Of a DNA stretch of 64,000 nt, positions 33,810-43,089 are shown piece after piece. The first letter of the stretch is position 1. Each line of letters begins with the position of its first letter. The translations under genes and the position numbers were made by a program. The notes below the pieces were generated by a model. The model did no database searches, was not told the origin of the DNA, and was given only the letters and a program-made list of their open reading frames with translations. The DNA is taken from the NCBI GenBank assembly GCA_023423045.1, contig JAFAGA010000006.1:62001-126000 (forward strand), written 5' to 3'. This stretch comes from Bacillota bacterium (GTDB taxonomy: Bacteria > Bacillota > Clostridia > Lachnospirales > Lachnospiraceae).

Positions 33810-36320
33810 TCATGAGATCTGCTTCTTAATTAATATCAGCCTGATCTCATGGGGCTTCAGCTCAGCATAATAATTAATATCATTGCTGTTAACCACCAGC
33901 TCCGACTTGGTAACCAGGGGCATGGAACGCCCCTTTAAAATCTCTATTTCGTCCTCCGCAGTAAGGGGCAGCGCCCCCATCCTCACCCATTCGTCAAAAG
34001 CACTGCCATGCTCACGGTTCACGGTCTGCTCCGTTAGTAAATATCTGCCGTTTTCCGCATCGGATAGGGTAAATTCATAATCGCAGGTCTCGGGATTTAC
34101 AAAGGCATTATATCTTTCCAAAAAGGTAACGTTGAATAATACTCCCTGGCAATAAAGCGGCGAAATGTGGATGTAATTATACAGGAGAATTGCGTAATCC
34201 CCCCTTTGGTTCGTCGTTATAAAGTATCCCTTACCGCTGTCAACCAGGGTGTCCATAAGCTTGTTCAGGAAAACGAAGGCGTAGTAGGCCGGCTTTTTTA
34301 TTCCATGATACGCAAACAGCCCCATCTCCCCATGGAACAGTTCATTATCATAAGGAAGCTCCTCCAAAGTGTCCGACAGGCACCAATTGCTAAAGCTGCT
34401 CACCGCATCATAATTCTCCAGTATGTTTTTGACAATGTAGGCGGAACGATAGCAGGTGTCATTGAGCCAGTCCCGATGGGAAGCGGAGGAAGCCCATTCC
34501 GTGATATAAATCGGCAGTTTTGGCAGATTTGTCAGTTTCCCCCGGACAAGCGCCAGCATGTCCGCCATATAATCAGGATTTTCCGATAGAAGCATCTGAT
34601 CATCCTTACTGTCTTTAATACTGGTATCCCCCAGAGTTGCCAGCTCTGATTTGCTGGAGGTCTTTACCGGATAGCAATGGATGCTGTAGAAGTCCGGCGG
34701 ACAATGGTCCTTGATGCTCCTTTCTATAAAATCATAGTATTCACTAAGGCTGAAATCAAAGGAGCCGTAGGAAGGGGTGCCAAAGCGCAGCCGGCTGTCG
34801 CAGCTCTTTACGCAATTCCAGGTTCGCTTATAGAGCTCATATGCAATCTCATCATTCTCAAAGGCAAAAATATAATTCTTAAAGGGTACATTCCAAAAGG
34901 CAAACAGCCAGGATCTTACCTCACAGATCCCATAACGGTCAATCAAGTGCCGGGTTAAACCGGCAATCAAAAACTCCCAATTGGCCATATTATTAGGCTC
35001 ACTTAAGATGCTGGGATGATAAAAAATTGTATTATGCAGATTCTTTGCCAAAAGCCTCGGCATAAAGGAAAACTGTATCATGGGCTTAAGATTGATTGAC
35101 AGGAGAAAATCCAGTATCTCATCCACATAACGGAAGGTCAGATAAGGATTCCCTGACCGGTCCTCATTATAGAGCATCATGGAATCATCAAGAATTCCAT
35201 GAAACTTAACGTAGGTAAAGCCCACATCCTTCTGAAGCTGTCTCAGCTCCTCCTGTACCCGCTGCATCAGCAGCTCCTTTGCCCTTCCTACCCCGGTAAA
35301 GGCTTTAAAGGTATGCTCCAGCGTCCGCTTCCCGCTTTTTACACTTACTTCCACTGTTCTGCGGGGGAGGCGGCTGATCATCGCCGCTCCTTTTTTCACA
35401 TTCCTGGTATCCAGGTACTCTCCCAGCTTATTCAGGTAATCCAGCTGCTCCATGACCAGAAAATCCTTGTAGTATACCGTACCCAGCACCTTTGTCTTCT
35501 TCGTCTTTTCCTGCTTATGTTCCTTGCGGTACTGCCTCGGCAGCACTCCGTATTTCTTCTTGAAGCAGTCAACAAAATATCTGCTGTTGGCAAATCCGTT
35601 ATTGGCCGCAATCTGCTCCATGGTAAGATTGGTGGTAAGCAAATCATTCACGGCATGGTTCATACGAATACCGGTAAGGTAATTGAAGAAGCTGACCCCC
35701 ATGTTGATTTTGAAAAAATGAGAGAAATAGGACGGAGATAAAAATTCCTTCTCCGCAATCTGCTCCAGCGTAATATTCTCCATATAATTGCTGTTCAGGT
35801 ATTGGATAATTGTTCTCAGCCTCTGCAGATGCTTGGAATTCTGGCTTGGCTGCCCGGCATCAAAGCTTTTGAAATTCTTTACCAGCTCCAGTATAATCTG
35901 ATATGCCAGGGACAGAGTCATCAGGCCGTTCTGCTCCGTATCGTTATAATTAACATAAACCAGCTGGGCAATAATCCTTTTCAATTCCACATATTTGGAT
36001 TTATTATGATACACGGTGGAATTACAGTGAAAAAAGGAGGCTTCATCCAGCCATTTTTTAAAATAACCGTGATTGATCTGCAGAACTACGGTGACATTAT
36101 CCTTGCTTACAATTTCATGCACCTGATTGCTGTTAATCAGTATGATATCATCCTCGGACAGATGATAAGTCTCGGACTCAACAATCAGCGTCAGTTTCCC
36201 GCTCAAAACCAAAAATATCTCAATTCTGTTATGCCAGTGTCTGGGCTCCTCGGAAATATTGTGAATACCTATAATAACCGGCATATCTTCCGTAAACTCA
36301 ATGTTTTCCTGCATAATCAA
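33810..36320 (-). CDS. AraC regulator fused to a degenerate GH39 xylosidase-like domain
   Basis: An 836-residue fusion. A cupin-type N-terminal sensor (RHWHNRIEIFLVLSG) is followed by two AraC HTH motifs (LEQIAEKEFLSPSYFSHFF; MEQIAANNGFANSRYFVDCF) to about residue 270. The rest aligns along its whole length with GH39 beta-xylosidases: VKFHGILDD, ISEW-like strands, YITEWASSASHRD and GHGSAFDEW-type loops. The GH39 acid/base motif WNEP reads WNVP here, so the catalytic Glu is Val478. The nucleophile Glu608 in ITEW remains. The module may bind sugar rather than cut it. The TTG at 36320 has GGAGG 6 bases upstream; an ATG at 36314 is possible. It is divergent from the oligosaccharide importer, its likely target. 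Confidence 0.88.
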   Translation of the reverse strand: MIMQENIEFTEDMPVIIGIHNISEEPRHWHNRIEIFLVLSGKLTLIVESETYHLSEDDIILINSNQVHEIVSKDNVTVVLQINHGYFKKWLDEASFFHCNSTVYHNKSKYVELKRIIAQLVYVNYNDTEQNGLMTLSLAYQIILELVKNFKSFDAGQPSQNSKHLQRLRTIIQYLNSNYMENITLEQIAEKEFLSPSYFSHFFKINMGVSFFNYLTGIRMNHAVNDLLTTNLTMEQIAANNGFANSRYFVDCFKKKYGVLPRQYRKEHKQEKTKKTKVLGTVYYKDFLVMEQLDYLNKLGEYLDTRNVKKGAAMISRLPRRTVEVSVKSGKRTLEHTFKAFTGVGRAKELLMQRVQEELRQLQKDVGFTYVKFHGILDDSMMLYNEDRSGNPYLTFRYVDEILDFLLSINLKPMIQFSFMPRLLAKNLHNTIFYHPSILSEPNNMANWEFLIAGLTRHLIDRYGICEVRSWLFAFWNVPFKNYIFAFENDEIAYELYKRTWNCVKSCDSRLRFGTPSYGSFDFSLSEYYDFIERSIKDHCPPDFYSIHCYPVKTSSKSELATLGDTSIKDSKDDQMLLSENPDYMADMLALVRGKLTNLPKLPIYITEWASSASHRDWLNDTCYRSAYIVKNILENYDAVSSFSNWCLSDTLEELPYDNELFHGEMGLFAYHGIKKPAYYAFVFLNKLMDTLVDSGKGYFITTNQRGDYAILLYNYIHISPLYCQGVLFNVTFLERYNAFVNPETCDYEFTLSDAENGRYLLTEQTVNREHGSAFDEWVRMGALPLTAEDEIEILKGRSMPLVTKSELVVNSNDINYYAELKPHEIRLILIKKQIS

Positions 36321-36799
36321 TACCCGCCTCCTATATATTTCATTATTTTCCAATCATAAATTACCTTCTTTTGCTAGCTAAAATTATAAATAAATTGAAA
36401 TCTTTTTTTAATTATCGTCCAAAACTGCAGAATCTTTAGTTCAATCTCCAAACTAATAGGTATATCTAAATTAAGTACAACCAAATTATGTGTATATTAT
36501 AGCATAAAAACTATAGAAAAGCATGGTAAACTTTTATTTTTAATGTTAATATGTAACAATAATGTAGATATTTTTTATGAGTATATGGTTGTTTTTAATA
36601 AAACTGCATAAAACCTTGTAAATCAATATTTTTGCATTATTTTTTCTGTTCTGATTTAAACATGGCAGGCAGATATGCACGACAGCAATAACGAAAGGTG
36701 GGGGTGCCACCAGTCTTTTTCGTGCATTACATAATTGCTTATCATGTTTATATAAAAAGGTAAAGGTTAGGCACAAACCTAAACTAAAGGAGGGTAAAT
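36321..36799. other. 479-base divergent regulatory region
   Basis: Very AT-rich, between the GH39-fused regulator (minus) and the importer operon (plus). A candidate + strand promoter is TTAAGT (36473-36478), 18 bases, TATTAT (36497-36502), which leaves a leader of about 290 bases. The leader carries a structured element at 36675-36727. No gene was seen; the minus-strand frame at 36546-36776 has no ribosome site or recognisable protein. Confidence 0.5.
36675..36727 (+). promoter_or_regulatory. Structured leader with mutually exclusive hairpins
   Basis: Outer arms ATGCACGA (36675-36682) and TCGTGCAT (36720-36727) pair perfectly. An inner stem ACGAAAGGTGG (36691-36701) pairs with CCACC (36707-36711) and TTTCGT (36717-36722), and GGTGG-N5-CCACC is followed by AGTCTTTTT. 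The TCGT bases are shared by both pairings, so only one can form. This resembles an attenuator about 75 bases before the importer's first gene. Confidence 0.4.
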
Positions 36800-38701
36800 A
36801 TGTTAAGAGGTAAAAGATTTACTGCCATTCTACTAGTTTTAGTAATGGCATTCACAGCAGCATTGACTGGCTGTGGAAAAAAACCAGATGACACAACAAA
36901 CACACCAACAAAGGCTCCCGCTAATGAAGTGACGACAGCCCCGACAGAGGCACCCACAGAGGCGCCCAGCACGGAAGAACCTTCTGATCCCAATGCGCTT
37001 CCCAGAACCGAGACGCTGTATTTCGGCGGTCAGCAGTGGGGTTCTATTAACGGCTGGAACCCGTTGGGCGACAACAATAATAACGCGATGGCACTGTCCG
37101 CATCCGGAAGCGGTTCCCGTACTGTAATGTTCGAGACCCTGTACATGTACAATTTCCTGGATGCTTCCATGACTCCTCTGCTTGCAGACGGCGATTATCA
37201 ATGGAACGCCGATATGACAGAGATTACCGTTAAGATGAACAGCGCGGCAAAATGGAGTGATGGAACTCCGGTTACCGCTGACGACGTGGCTTATACCTAT
37301 GAGACAGCTCTCAAGATTGGTAACAATGCAGGTAATTCCAATAAGCCTTACATTGAATCCTTAACGGCCACCGATCCTTCCACTTTAGTTATTAAGTCTA
37401 CTTTGAACGAGGAAGGCAAATCCACCAATCCTTTAATGTTAGTCAACTTCCTTGGTTCCTTCTATGTTGCACAGAAGGCTTGGATCCAGAGTGTAGAAGC
37501 TCGTAACAACGATGATGCTACCGCTATCAAGACGGATCCCGCAGAGGATGTTGTTTATTCCGGACCTTACGGAAGATACTATGATGATGACCAGAAAGTT
37601 GTATTTGTCCGCAATGACAGCTATTGGGGCCAGGATGCTTCCATGTGGGGCAAACTTCCGGTACCTAAGTATCTTGCACATGCTATTTATGCAGATAATG
37701 CCGCGACAGAAGTAGCCTTCAAGGCAGGCGAGATCGATGTTAACCAGCAGTTTATCGCTAACATCCAGGATCTCTGGCTCAAGGACGGCCTTCCGGTTTC
37801 CACCTATATGGATGAGGCTCCTTATGGTATCTGCGTTAACCTTCCCACCGCATTCTACAACCTTGAGAAGCCCGTGCTTCAGAAGGTAGAAGTTCGTAAG
37901 GCAATTGCTATGGCTGTTGATTACGATGCCATCAATGCTAATGCTATGACTGGCCAGTCTCCTACTTTCCAGCAGGTTCCCCGTTCCTTCATGAACCCCA
38001 CCGACGGCGAGCAGGCAACCTTTGACCACGCCGCAGTGAAGGATCTTCAGTGGATCGGTAATGATGTCGAAGGCGCTAAGAAATTATTGGATGATGCCGG
38101 CATCGTTGATAAAGACGGCGACGGCTTCCGTGAATTCGACGGCAAGAAGATCACTTTAATTGCAGCTTGTCCTAACGGCTGGAGTGATTGGCAGGCAGCA
38201 ATCGAAATCGTTGCAGCTGCAGGCGAAAAGATCGGCATCGAGATCACTACCCAGTATCCCGAAGCAGATCCCTATCTTACTACTGTAACCTCAGCCCATC
38301 AGCAGGATTTTGACATCTTCATGATGTGGACCGACAGCGCATCTCCCGTACAGCCTTGGGGCCGTATGCGTTATCTGATGAGCAGTGAGTTTAATGGTAT
38401 TGACGGTAACTGGTCCGGTAACTATGGCCACTACAGCAATGACCGTATTCAGGATTTAATTAAACTGATCCCTACGGCTGATGCTGCAAAAGCAAAGGAA
38501 TACTACACCGAAGCAGTTAAGATTTACTTAAGTGATGTTCCTTCCTTCGGACTGATGTATCGTCCTGACAAATTCCATGCTGTTTATGAATCCACATGGA
38601 CTGGTTTCCCCGAAGCGGGCGACGGCTTAAATATTCCTCCGGCAGATTGTACCGACGGCTATGGAATTGCAGCTCTGTACCATATTTCATTAATTCAGTA
38701 G
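36800..38701 (+). CDS. Oligosaccharide/oligopeptide ABC importer solute-binding lipoprotein (family 5)
   Basis: A 633-residue OppA/DppA-type lipoprotein. The signal ends TAALTGC with Cys25, and a Thr/Pro/Glu-rich linker follows (about 30-65). The SBP_bac_5 domain shows KWSDGTPVTADDVAYTYE, VVFVRNDSYWG, VRKAIAMAVDYDAIN and PSFGLMYRPDKFHAVY. GGAGGGTAAAT precedes the ATG. First of a five-gene importer operon. The surrounding beta-galactosidase, rhamnosidase and GH39-type regulator suggest an oligosaccharide ligand rather than a peptide, as in archaeal and Thermotoga family 5 sugar importers; this is inferred. Confidence 0.9.
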   Translation: MLRGKRFTAILLVLVMAFTAALTGCGKKPDDTTNTPTKAPANEVTTAPTEAPTEAPSTEEPSDPNALPRTETLYFGGQQWGSINGWNPLGDNNNNAMALSASGSGSRTVMFETLYMYNFLDASMTPLLADGDYQWNADMTEITVKMNSAAKWSDGTPVTADDVAYTYETALKIGNNAGNSNKPYIESLTATDPSTLVIKSTLNEEGKSTNPLMLVNFLGSFYVAQKAWIQSVEARNNDDATAIKTDPAEDVVYSGPYGRYYDDDQKVVFVRNDSYWGQDASMWGKLPVPKYLAHAIYADNAATEVAFKAGEIDVNQQFIANIQDLWLKDGLPVSTYMDEAPYGICVNLPTAFYNLEKPVLQKVEVRKAIAMAVDYDAINANAMTGQSPTFQQVPRSFMNPTDGEQATFDHAAVKDLQWIGNDVEGAKKLLDDAGIVDKDGDGFREFDGKKITLIAACPNGWSDWQAAIEIVAAAGEKIGIEITTQYPEADPYLTTVTSAHQQDFDIFMMWTDSASPVQPWGRMRYLMSSEFNGIDGNWSGNYGHYSNDRIQDLIKLIPTADAAKAKEYYTEAVKIYLSDVPSFGLMYRPDKFHAVYESTWTGFPEAGDGLNIPPADCTDGYGIAALYHISLIQ

Positions 38702-38778
38702 CTTATACACTGACAACTGTATATGCAATTTGTATTGCATGAAATATAATCTCAAATAGTAACACCTGAATCTTATAG

Positions 38779-38814
38779 TCAGCCATGTTTCGGGAGCTCT
38801 TGAAACATGGCTGA
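38779..38814 (+). promoter_or_regulatory. Intercistronic hairpin after the family 5 binding protein gene
   Basis: Perfect 13-base arms TCAGCCATGTTTC / GAAACATGGCTGA, 10-base loop, followed by TTTC. Probably a partial terminator or stabiliser that gives more binding protein than permease. Confidence 0.65.
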
Positions 38815-38878
38815 TTTCAGAATTCACAGAGTAATATGCTAACAGTTTTCAGTATAAGAGAAAGGCATGGTTATCTTT

Positions 38879-39883
38879 ATGAAAGGCTATCGTAAGTATT
38901 TCGGCAAAAAAATAGTATGGTTTATCCTTACTCTATTCATTGCTTTCATACTCAATTTTTCACTTCCCCGAATGATGCCGGCAGATCCTGTCGCAAATAT
39001 TATGTCCAAAACAGCACGGGGACTTACAGATTCTGCTGCAACAAAAGCAATGTATGATAATTATGTCAAGGCATTCGGCCTTGATAAACCGCCAGTTATT
39101 CAATTTTTTACCTATATCGGGAATGCATTCCGGGGCGATTTCGGTCTTTCCTTCAGCCAATATCCGCGTAGGGTAACCGATATCATTTCCAATGCGATTC
39201 TGTGGACCATCGGATTGCAGATGCCCGCCATCATCGTCGGATGGCTTCTGGGCAATCTCCTGGGCGCGCTGGCTGCCTATATTAAAAAGGGCTTTGATAA
39301 GTTCCTTATGCCGCTCACCCTGTTCTTCAGCTGTATTCCCGCCTTCGGTATGGCAGTTATTATGCTGAGTATTTTCGCCGTCAGATTAAAGCTTGCACCG
39401 GTTGCAGGAGGATACGGCTTTGATCTGATTCCTCATTTTAGCTGGGCCTTTATAAAATCAATCTTTGTGCATTACCAGCTGCCCTTCTGGTCCATCGTAA
39501 TTATCTCCATTGGCGGACAGGCAATTGGCATGCGTTCCATGTCAATCTACGAATTGAACGCGGACTATGTGAAGTACAGCCGCTTTCTCGGCATCAAGGA
39601 TAGAAAAATTGTCGGCTATGTTTTCCGTAATGCCATGCTTCCCCAGGTAACCGGCCTTGCGCTTTCCCTGGGTACCATGATCGGCGGTGCATTGGTTGCT
39701 GAGATCACCTTCAGTTATCCGGGATTAGGTACCACAATGCTGTCTGCCGTTACAGCCTCGGATTACCCGCTTTTATCGGCAACAACTCTGATTATAACCA
39801 TCATGGTCCTGGTTGTTACCTTTTTAATTGATATTATCTATGGCTTCATTGACCCGCGGGTAAAAGCGGCTCAATTTGATTAA
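38879..39883 (+). CDS. ABC importer permease, OppB/DppB type
   Basis: A 334-residue permease with six helices. It starts MKGYRKYFGKKIVWFIL, as OppB-like sugar permeases do, and shows LPRMMPADPVANIM after helix 1. The EAA-type loop is YVKYSRFLGIKDRKIVGYVFRNAMLP, and the end is YGFIDPRVKAAQFD. The ATG at 38879 is preferred; the ATG at 38867 has its AAAGG box directly against it. It pairs with the OppC-type gene 14 bases downstream. Confidence 0.9.
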   Translation: MKGYRKYFGKKIVWFILTLFIAFILNFSLPRMMPADPVANIMSKTARGLTDSAATKAMYDNYVKAFGLDKPPVIQFFTYIGNAFRGDFGLSFSQYPRRVTDIISNAILWTIGLQMPAIIVGWLLGNLLGALAAYIKKGFDKFLMPLTLFFSCIPAFGMAVIMLSIFAVRLKLAPVAGGYGFDLIPHFSWAFIKSIFVHYQLPFWSIVIISIGGQAIGMRSMSIYELNADYVKYSRFLGIKDRKIVGYVFRNAMLPQVTGLALSLGTMIGGALVAEITFSYPGLGTTMLSAVTASDYPLLSATTLIITIMVLVVTFLIDIIYGFIDPRVKAAQFD

Positions 39884-39897
39884 GGGGGAAAACGCAT

Positions 39898-41148
39898 ATG
39901 AAAAATACAATTCGCCAGATATTTCACTCTCCCAAATTTGTTACAGGTTTTTCAATCTTCAGTATATTGTTATTGTTCCTTCTTATCTACCCGCTCTTTG
40001 TTCCCGGCAATCCTCTTCAGATGATCGGTTTGAACTCTTTCACTAAGCCCGGAACTTATATTTCTATCTATGATTCCTTGAACACCACTCCTAGTATTAT
40101 GAAGCTGCCGGGTGCCGATGAGAAAAGATTTACGAACAAATTAAGTGATGATGATCGGGTTGCAATGAGGGAATGGCTTCTGGCAACAGGAGTTCCTGAA
40201 GAGGAGATTGATATTACCAACACCGATCACCTGCTGGATCTATGGTCGGAAAAATACGATCCTGCCATCAAACCTGCCGGAATGACCATGGCAAAACGTA
40301 ATTATTATAAGAGACTCGACAACGATCTTAAGAATGCATTAACTTCCAGTGAGCTCATTATTTCCGCCCACAACGAAGAAACCGATACCTTAGATGAGAT
40401 TAAGACAATTAAAGGTACCGATTATGTGAATACCAAGGATGTACTTAATGTGGTGCGTCTTCCTCTGGGTACCGATAACTTCGGCGCAGATATGTTAAAG
40501 AAGCTGGTCTCAGCTGCCAAAACCTCTCTGATGATCGGATTGATCGCCGGTACCATTGCTACTCTGATCGGACTTTCCACCGGCTTGCTGGCCGGCTATC
40601 TCGGCGGCTTTGTGGATGATCTTATCCTGTTTATTACGAACCTTTTTACTGTAATTCCGGGATTTATTATCCTAATTCTGATCTCCTACGGTATCGGGCA
40701 GGAGCAAAGAGGCGCCTCTACTGTTGCAATCGTAATCGGCCTCACTTCCTGGACCTGGACGACCCGTTCGGTGCGATCCCAGGTAATCTCCCTGCGTAAT
40801 CGGGATCATGTTAACCTGAGTAAGCTTTCCGGGCACAGCCTGATAAGAATTATTGCGACAGACATTCTGCCTTATATCGCATCCTATGTTGTGATGGCAT
40901 TGATTTTACAGATATCCACGGCAATCCTTGCCGAAGCGCAGCTTTCCATGCTGGGCCTCGGACCTAAGACAACGGAGACTCCGACCCTCGGAATTATGAT
41001 GAACTGGGCTATGCTTTATTCCGCTCATACTCACGGTTACTGGTGGGCATACTTCCCTATTCTGCTGGTCATTGCGCTGATATCATTCTCACTGAATTTA
41101 ATGAATACCGGTCTGGATCAGGTGTTCAACCCTACCCTTAGAGATTAG
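39898..41148 (+). CDS. ABC importer permease, OppC/DppC type, with large extra domain
   Basis: A 416-residue permease, over 100 longer than usual OppC proteins. Helix 1 is at about residues 15-37. A stretch of some 130 residues follows before the membrane core (RFTNKLSDDDRVAMREWLL through ALTSSELIISAHNEETD), hydrophilic and helix-rich, expected outside the cell. The normal OppC motif PLGTDNFGADMLKKLVSAAK and helices come next, with the coupling loop VRSQVISLRNRDHVNLSKLSG (shortened). GGGGGAA precedes the ATG. The insert may dock the binding protein or the glycan. Confidence 0.9.
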   Translation: MKNTIRQIFHSPKFVTGFSIFSILLLFLLIYPLFVPGNPLQMIGLNSFTKPGTYISIYDSLNTTPSIMKLPGADEKRFTNKLSDDDRVAMREWLLATGVPEEEIDITNTDHLLDLWSEKYDPAIKPAGMTMAKRNYYKRLDNDLKNALTSSELIISAHNEETDTLDEIKTIKGTDYVNTKDVLNVVRLPLGTDNFGADMLKKLVSAAKTSLMIGLIAGTIATLIGLSTGLLAGYLGGFVDDLILFITNLFTVIPGFIILILISYGIGQEQRGASTVAIVIGLTSWTWTTRSVRSQVISLRNRDHVNLSKLSGHSLIRIIATDILPYIASYVVMALILQISTAILAEAQLSMLGLGPKTTETPTLGIMMNWAMLYSAHTHGYWWAYFPILLVIALISFSLNLMNTGLDQVFNPTLRD

Positions 41149-41158
41149 GAGGCCGGAT

Positions 41159-42166
41159 ATGGGAAAGACAATACTTGAGGTCAAGGACCTCACAACCAAA
41201 TATATTACCAGATTTAAAGAAGATGTATACGCCGTTGACCATGTTTCACTGACTATCGAGGAGGGCAAATCCCTTGGTATCGCAGGCGAATCCGGTTGCG
41301 GAAAATCCACACTTGCTCTCAGCTTAATGGGTTATTACTTCCCTCCGCTGCATTATACGAGCGGTGATATCATCATAAACGGTCAGAATATATCCAAACT
41401 GGATCCGGATACAATTCGAAAGAATATCCTTGGAACAGAGATCGCTTATATTCCCCAGGCTGCAATGAATGCCCTGAACCCGACTCAGAAAATTATCCGT
41501 TTTATTGAGGACGTTATCCATGTGCATGATCCCAAGATGCCCAAGAAGGATATCTACGAGCTGGCAAGAAAACGCTTTGAGGAGCTGGGCCTTCCAGCCT
41601 CCGTCCTGGATAGACACGCAGTAGAATTATCCGGTGGTATGAAACAGCGTACCGTTATCGCCATCTCCACCATTCTGTCTCCCAAAGTGCTGATTGCGGA
41701 TGAACCCTCCAGCGCCTTGGACGTTACCAGTCAGAAGATGGTCATTAAGATGCTGCGCAACCTGATGGAGAAGGGTTACATTAAATCCATGATCTTCATC
41801 ACACATGAGCTGCCCCTGCTTTACAATGTGACCGATGATATCATGGTCATGTATGCGGGACAGATTGTGGAAAAGGGTTCCGCCAAAGACATGGTATTTA
41901 ATCCGACCCATCCTTATTCCAAGGGTCTGATGGGCTCCATCATTGTTCCTGAAGAAGGAACCCGTGATGTGAAGCTTGCCGCCATTCCAGGAACTCCTCC
42001 GAACCTCAAAAAGCCGCCTTCCGGCTGCCGCTTTGCGGATCGGTGCAAATATGTGACCAATGAATGCCGGCTGACCTCCGTTGAATTGAAGGAATTCGGG
42101 GATGGACGCAGTTACCGTTGTATTATTGGAATAGATAAGCTGAGGGAGGAGTATGCTAATGAGTGA
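41159..42166 (+). CDS. ABC importer ATPase, OppD/DppD type
   Basis: A 335-residue ATPase. Walker A GESGCGKSTLALSL, Q-loop IPQAAMNALNP, signature LSGGMKQRTVIA, Walker B VLIADEPSSALD and switch His in FITHELPLL are all intact. The C-terminal oligopeptide-transporter region contains the cysteine motif GCRFADRCKYVTNECR. TAGGAGG precedes the ATG. It works with the OppF-type protein, whose start overlaps its stop by 8 bases. Confidence 0.93.
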   Translation: MGKTILEVKDLTTKYITRFKEDVYAVDHVSLTIEEGKSLGIAGESGCGKSTLALSLMGYYFPPLHYTSGDIIINGQNISKLDPDTIRKNILGTEIAYIPQAAMNALNPTQKIIRFIEDVIHVHDPKMPKKDIYELARKRFEELGLPASVLDRHAVELSGGMKQRTVIAISTILSPKVLIADEPSSALDVTSQKMVIKMLRNLMEKGYIKSMIFITHELPLLYNVTDDIMVMYAGQIVEKGSAKDMVFNPTHPYSKGLMGSIIVPEEGTRDVKLAAIPGTPPNLKKPPSGCRFADRCKYVTNECRLTSVELKEFGDGRSYRCIIGIDKLREEYANE

Positions 42167-42971
42167 TAAAAGACCCATGTGCCTTAGCGGAAAAGGCGTT
42201 ACCAAAGTATTTGGCTTTGGAACCAAAAAGACCGTAGCTGTCGATCATGTGGATTTTGAATTCCATGAGGGTGAGTTTGTCTCCATCGTAGGCGAATCCG
42301 GCAGCGGAAAGACGACTATCAGCAAAATGCTGCTTGGTCTGCTCAGTGTAACCGAGGGACAGATATTCTTTCAGGATAAACCCTTGGATATCAGTACCCG
42401 TAAGAAGAAAAAAGAATATTGGAAGGACATTCAGGCAATCTTCCAGGACCCTTTCTCCTCTTATAATGTATTTTCCAAAATTGATACGGTTCTTTTAGAC
42501 TGTATCAATATGCGGGGCGGCAAAGGCCTCCCCATGGAGAAGAAGATCGAGATGATGACCGAGGCCTGCAGCTTTGTTAACCTCAAATATGCAGAGTTAA
42601 CAAATAAGTATCCCTTTGAGTTATCCGGCGGTCAGATGCAGCGTCTGATGATTGCCCGCATCTTCCTGTTAAAACCGAAGATCCTTCTGGCGGATGAACC
42701 CACTTCCATGATTGATGCCTGCTCCAGAGCCACCATTTTGGATATGTTGTTGAATCTGCGTAATGAGATCGGCATGACCATCATATTCATTACCCATGAT
42801 ATCGGTCTGGCCTATTATATCTCCGACACAGTGTATATTATGGAGCATGGCAAATTCGTAGAGTATGGCACCGCGGACGATGTTATCCTTAATCCCAAGG
42901 CAGAGTATACCAGGCGCTTAATCAGCGACGTTCCTAAGATTTATGAGGAATGGGATCTGACAACGGTGTGA
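42159..42971 (+). CDS. ABC importer ATPase, OppF/DppF type
   Basis: A 270-residue ATPase from the ATG with GGAGG 9 bases upstream; the ATG at 42153 is too close to the box. Walker A GESGSGKTTISKML, signature LSGGQMQRLMIAR, Walker B ILLADEPTSMID and HDIGLAYYISD are intact. It is shorter than typical OppF, lacking the C-terminal cysteine region. Last gene of the importer operon, before a structured gap and the MFS gene. Confidence 0.92.
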   Translation: MSDKRPMCLSGKGVTKVFGFGTKKTVAVDHVDFEFHEGEFVSIVGESGSGKTTISKMLLGLLSVTEGQIFFQDKPLDISTRKKKKEYWKDIQAIFQDPFSSYNVFSKIDTVLLDCINMRGGKGLPMEKKIEMMTEACSFVNLKYAELTNKYPFELSGGQMQRLMIARIFLLKPKILLADEPTSMIDACSRATILDMLLNLRNEIGMTIIFITHDIGLAYYISDTVYIMEHGKFVEYGTADDVILNPKAEYTRRLISDVPKIYEEWDLTTV

Positions 42972-43000
42972 TTTCAGACTAAATTAAATTATTATTATCA

Positions 43001-43063
43001 GAAGTGCCATTATTTCCATCGAAGTCTGCTCCGTGCAATGCTTCCCGGTAATAATGGCCCTTC
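43001..43063 (+). promoter_or_regulatory. Long-loop hairpin between the importer operon and the MFS gene
   Basis: Arms GAAGTGCCATTATT and AATAATGGCCCTTC (nine central pairs perfect) enclose a 35-base loop with CTCCGTGC and CTTCCCGG. There is no T-run. It ends 10 bases before the MFS ribosome site, so it could control read-through or translation of the MFS gene. Confidence 0.4.
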
Positions 43064-43089
43064 GAATATAAGAAAGGACTTCCATATCC

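Noticed and set aside
36546..36776. 76-codon minus strand frame in the importer leader
   Set aside because: No ribosome site, low complexity end, and it runs through the structured leader element; coding is unlikely.
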